A stretch of DNA of 54,278 nt. Source: Oceanospirillum beijerinckii DSM 7166 (GTDB taxonomy: Bacteria; Pseudomonadota; Gammaproteobacteria; Pseudomonadales; Halomonadaceae). Below are positions 53,098-54,278 of this stretch, piece after piece. Every line of letters starts with the position of its first letter. Positions within the stretch are counted from its first letter, which is position 1. The position numbers and the translations under genes are program-made. The stretch is from positions 6,298-60,575 of the forward strand of contig NZ_KE383834.1 of the NCBI RefSeq assembly GCF_000422425.1. The letters are read 5' to 3'. The notes beneath the pieces were generated by a model. The model was not told where the DNA came from. It saw only the letters and a program-made list of their open reading frames with translations, and made no database searches.

Positions 53098-53388
53098 TTA
53101 TGCATTCATCGCTTCCAGCTTTTCGATATATGCCACCCGCGTCAGGTCTAACGCCAGATAGGCTTGGGTATGGGGAGCCTGAAAGTGGGCTTGTAAGGCT
53201 GCTTCATTGTCCCAGCATTCCCAAAGGGTGAATCGGCTTTCATCCTCTTTATGGGCCAACACCTCGAAATGCCTGCAACCTGGCTCCTTTATGGTTGCCT
53301 CTACCAACTCTGTCATCTGCTCTATCGCAAAAGTTCTGTCTGTACCTTCGGTTAAAACCAAACCGGCACTCACATATAAGGTTTTCAT
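53098..53388 (-). CDS. antibiotic-biosynthesis-monooxygenase-like protein
   Basis: A 96-residue protein of the ABM/dimeric alpha-beta barrel fold: VSAGLVLTEGT, EPGCRHFEVLAHKED, FTLWECWDNEAALQAHFQAPHTQAYL. Such proteins are cofactor-free quinol monooxygenases or related. The pairing with a DUF2798 protein and a divergent LysR regulator is common; the regulator here is truncated. Confidence 0.75.
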   Translation of the reverse strand: MKTLYVSAGLVLTEGTDRTFAIEQMTELVEATIKEPGCRHFEVLAHKEDESRFTLWECWDNEAALQAHFQAPHTQAYLALDLTRVAYIEKLEAMNA

Positions 53389-53500
53389 AATGGCTCTCTT
53401 TTACTCTTTCCAGGGAAGATCTAACGTGAGAAAAGAGTAGAAGATTTCCAAAAATGATAATATGGCTAAAAATTAAAGATTAAATTCCAAAAATGAAACC

Positions 53501-54001
53501 ATGTACGACGATATCGCACTCTTTATTCATATTGTCCAGGCCAGAGGGCTGGCGGGAGCAGCGCTACAGCTTAATATCCCACCGCCAACGGTCACACGCA
53601 GACTGAAAAAGTTAGAAGAGCAACTGGGCTGCCAGCTGATACATCGTTCAGCCAGACAGTTCAGACTCACAGCTGAAGGCGAGGTGTATTACGATACCTT
53701 TGCTGATCTGGTCAATGACTTTGATATCAAAAGCAAAGACCTAAGCCAGGAGATGCAATCCCTGCACGGGCCTTTAACCGTGCTTGCTCCCACCAATATC
53801 TCTATTGGCTATCTGCAGCCGATGTGGTCTGAATTTATCGCCCTCTATCCCGATATTCAGCTCAACCTGAAACTGAATAACGAAAATAAAGATATTATCT
53901 CAGAACAAGCCGATATTGCCCTGCGTATAGGCCCGCAAAAGGATTCCCGCCTCTATCAAACAGGACTAGTAGTCAGTCATCATGAAAACATAGAGTGCTA
54001 G
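53501..54001 (+). pseudogene. LysR-family regulator, truncated by an IS
   Basis: Only 166 codons of a gene normally about 300 long. The N-terminal HTH is intact (GLAGAALQLNIPPPTVTRRL...EEQLG) and the first half of the effector domain is present (LAPTNISIGYL, DIALRIGPQKDSRLY). The frame ends at a TAG inside the left end of the IS630-family element, a few codons after the probable TA target at 53991. It is divergent from the ABM-like gene and may have controlled it. The product would bind DNA but lack most of the sensor domain. Confidence 0.8.
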
Positions 54002-54278
54002 ACTTGTTCTCAAAAGGTGGAAGTCACCTGACCAGTTGAGGGCAATCTGAATGAAAAAGCGTTATGTAGTGAAGTTGACTGAAGAAGAACGTAATCACTT
54101 AATTGATCTGGTTACACGAGGCCGTGTAGCGGCTTATCGTCGACGTCATGCAGAAGTCTTACTGCTGGTTGACGAAGGTGAGCATGGCCCTTCTCTTACT
54201 GATCGTGACGCTGCCGAAAGAGTGAGATATAGCCGGCGTACTATTGAGCAAATCCGGGAACGCTGCGTGACAGAGGGC
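53991..54278 (+). mobile_element. IS630-family element, left part
   Basis: The LysR frame is broken at a TA dinucleotide (53991-53992), the usual IS630 target. About 60 bases of non-coding end (GAGTGCTAGACTTGTTCTC...) come before the transposase start. The right end is outside the window. Confidence 0.7.
54051..54278 (+). CDS. IS630-family transposase, N-terminal part
   Basis: The frame MKKRYVVKLTEEERNHL is open to the window end (76 codons). The HTH-like AAYRRRHAEVLLLVDEGEHG, TDRDAAERVRYSRRTIEQI stretch matches the start of IS630-type transposases. The catalytic DDE region lies outside the window. Confidence 0.8.
   Translation, partial: MKKRYVVKLTEEERNHLIDLVTRGRVAAYRRRHAEVLLLVDEGEHGPSLTDRDAAERVRYSRRTIEQIRERCVTEG

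Overview
The window suggests a gammaproteobacterial chromosome, probably a marine Oceanospirillales-type heterotroph. That is inferred from its gene families (DUF1302/DUF1329 pairs, ETF-ubiquinone oxidoreductase, many acyl-CoA dehydrogenases); no rRNA or other marker fixes the taxon.

Positions 1 to about 19,988 are a lambda-like prophage. It is bounded on the right by the displaced 3' half of a tRNA-Val(GAC) gene, next to a tyrosine integrase and an excisionase. The lambda order is kept. cI/cro with three operators sit at 11.15-11.21 kb. A leftward early/late operon on the minus strand runs cro, CII-like, DnaT-like initiator with iterons, P-like, Q-like, tandem terminators, lysis genes, a probable cos region, terminase, gpW and portal. 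A pL-like promoter with operators and a boxA/boxB-like site faces right, towards a D12 adenine methylase, accessory genes, xis and int. Two things break the pattern. The morphogenesis operon stops at a terminator after the portal gene, with no protease, capsid or tail genes in view. A minus-strand, AT-rich pair (DGQHR-domain protein plus membrane protein) is inserted beside the methylase and may be a defence or exclusion cargo.

Positions 20.1-35.1 kb and 42.4-51.7 kb carry a catabolic locus. Seven co-oriented genes (42.4-49.8 kb) match the set that removes the last three side-chain carbons of steroid acyl-CoAs: ChsH2-, ChsE1-, ChsH1-, Ltp2- and ChsE2-like proteins plus another acyl-CoA dehydrogenase pair. 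Around them lie a second dehydrogenase pair, two SDRs, a thiolase, a MaoC hydratase, an enoyl-CoA hydratase, ETF-QO to pass electrons to ubiquinone, and DUF1329/DUF1302 envelope proteins likely to handle a hydrophobic substrate. The best reading is degradation of a steroid or bile-acid-like compound.

An AT-rich island (35.2-42.3 kb) separates the two acyl-CoA dehydrogenase blocks. It holds two overlapping reverse-transcriptase genes that look like a type 3 defence-associated RT system (DRT3) preceded by a stem-loop-rich candidate ncRNA, an Rpn-family nuclease with a separate copy of its C-terminal domain, and an AAA-ATPase/PD-(D/E)XK protein.

The right end has small membrane proteins, an antibiotic-biosynthesis-monooxygenase-like protein, and a LysR regulator cut short by an IS630-family element that runs off the window.
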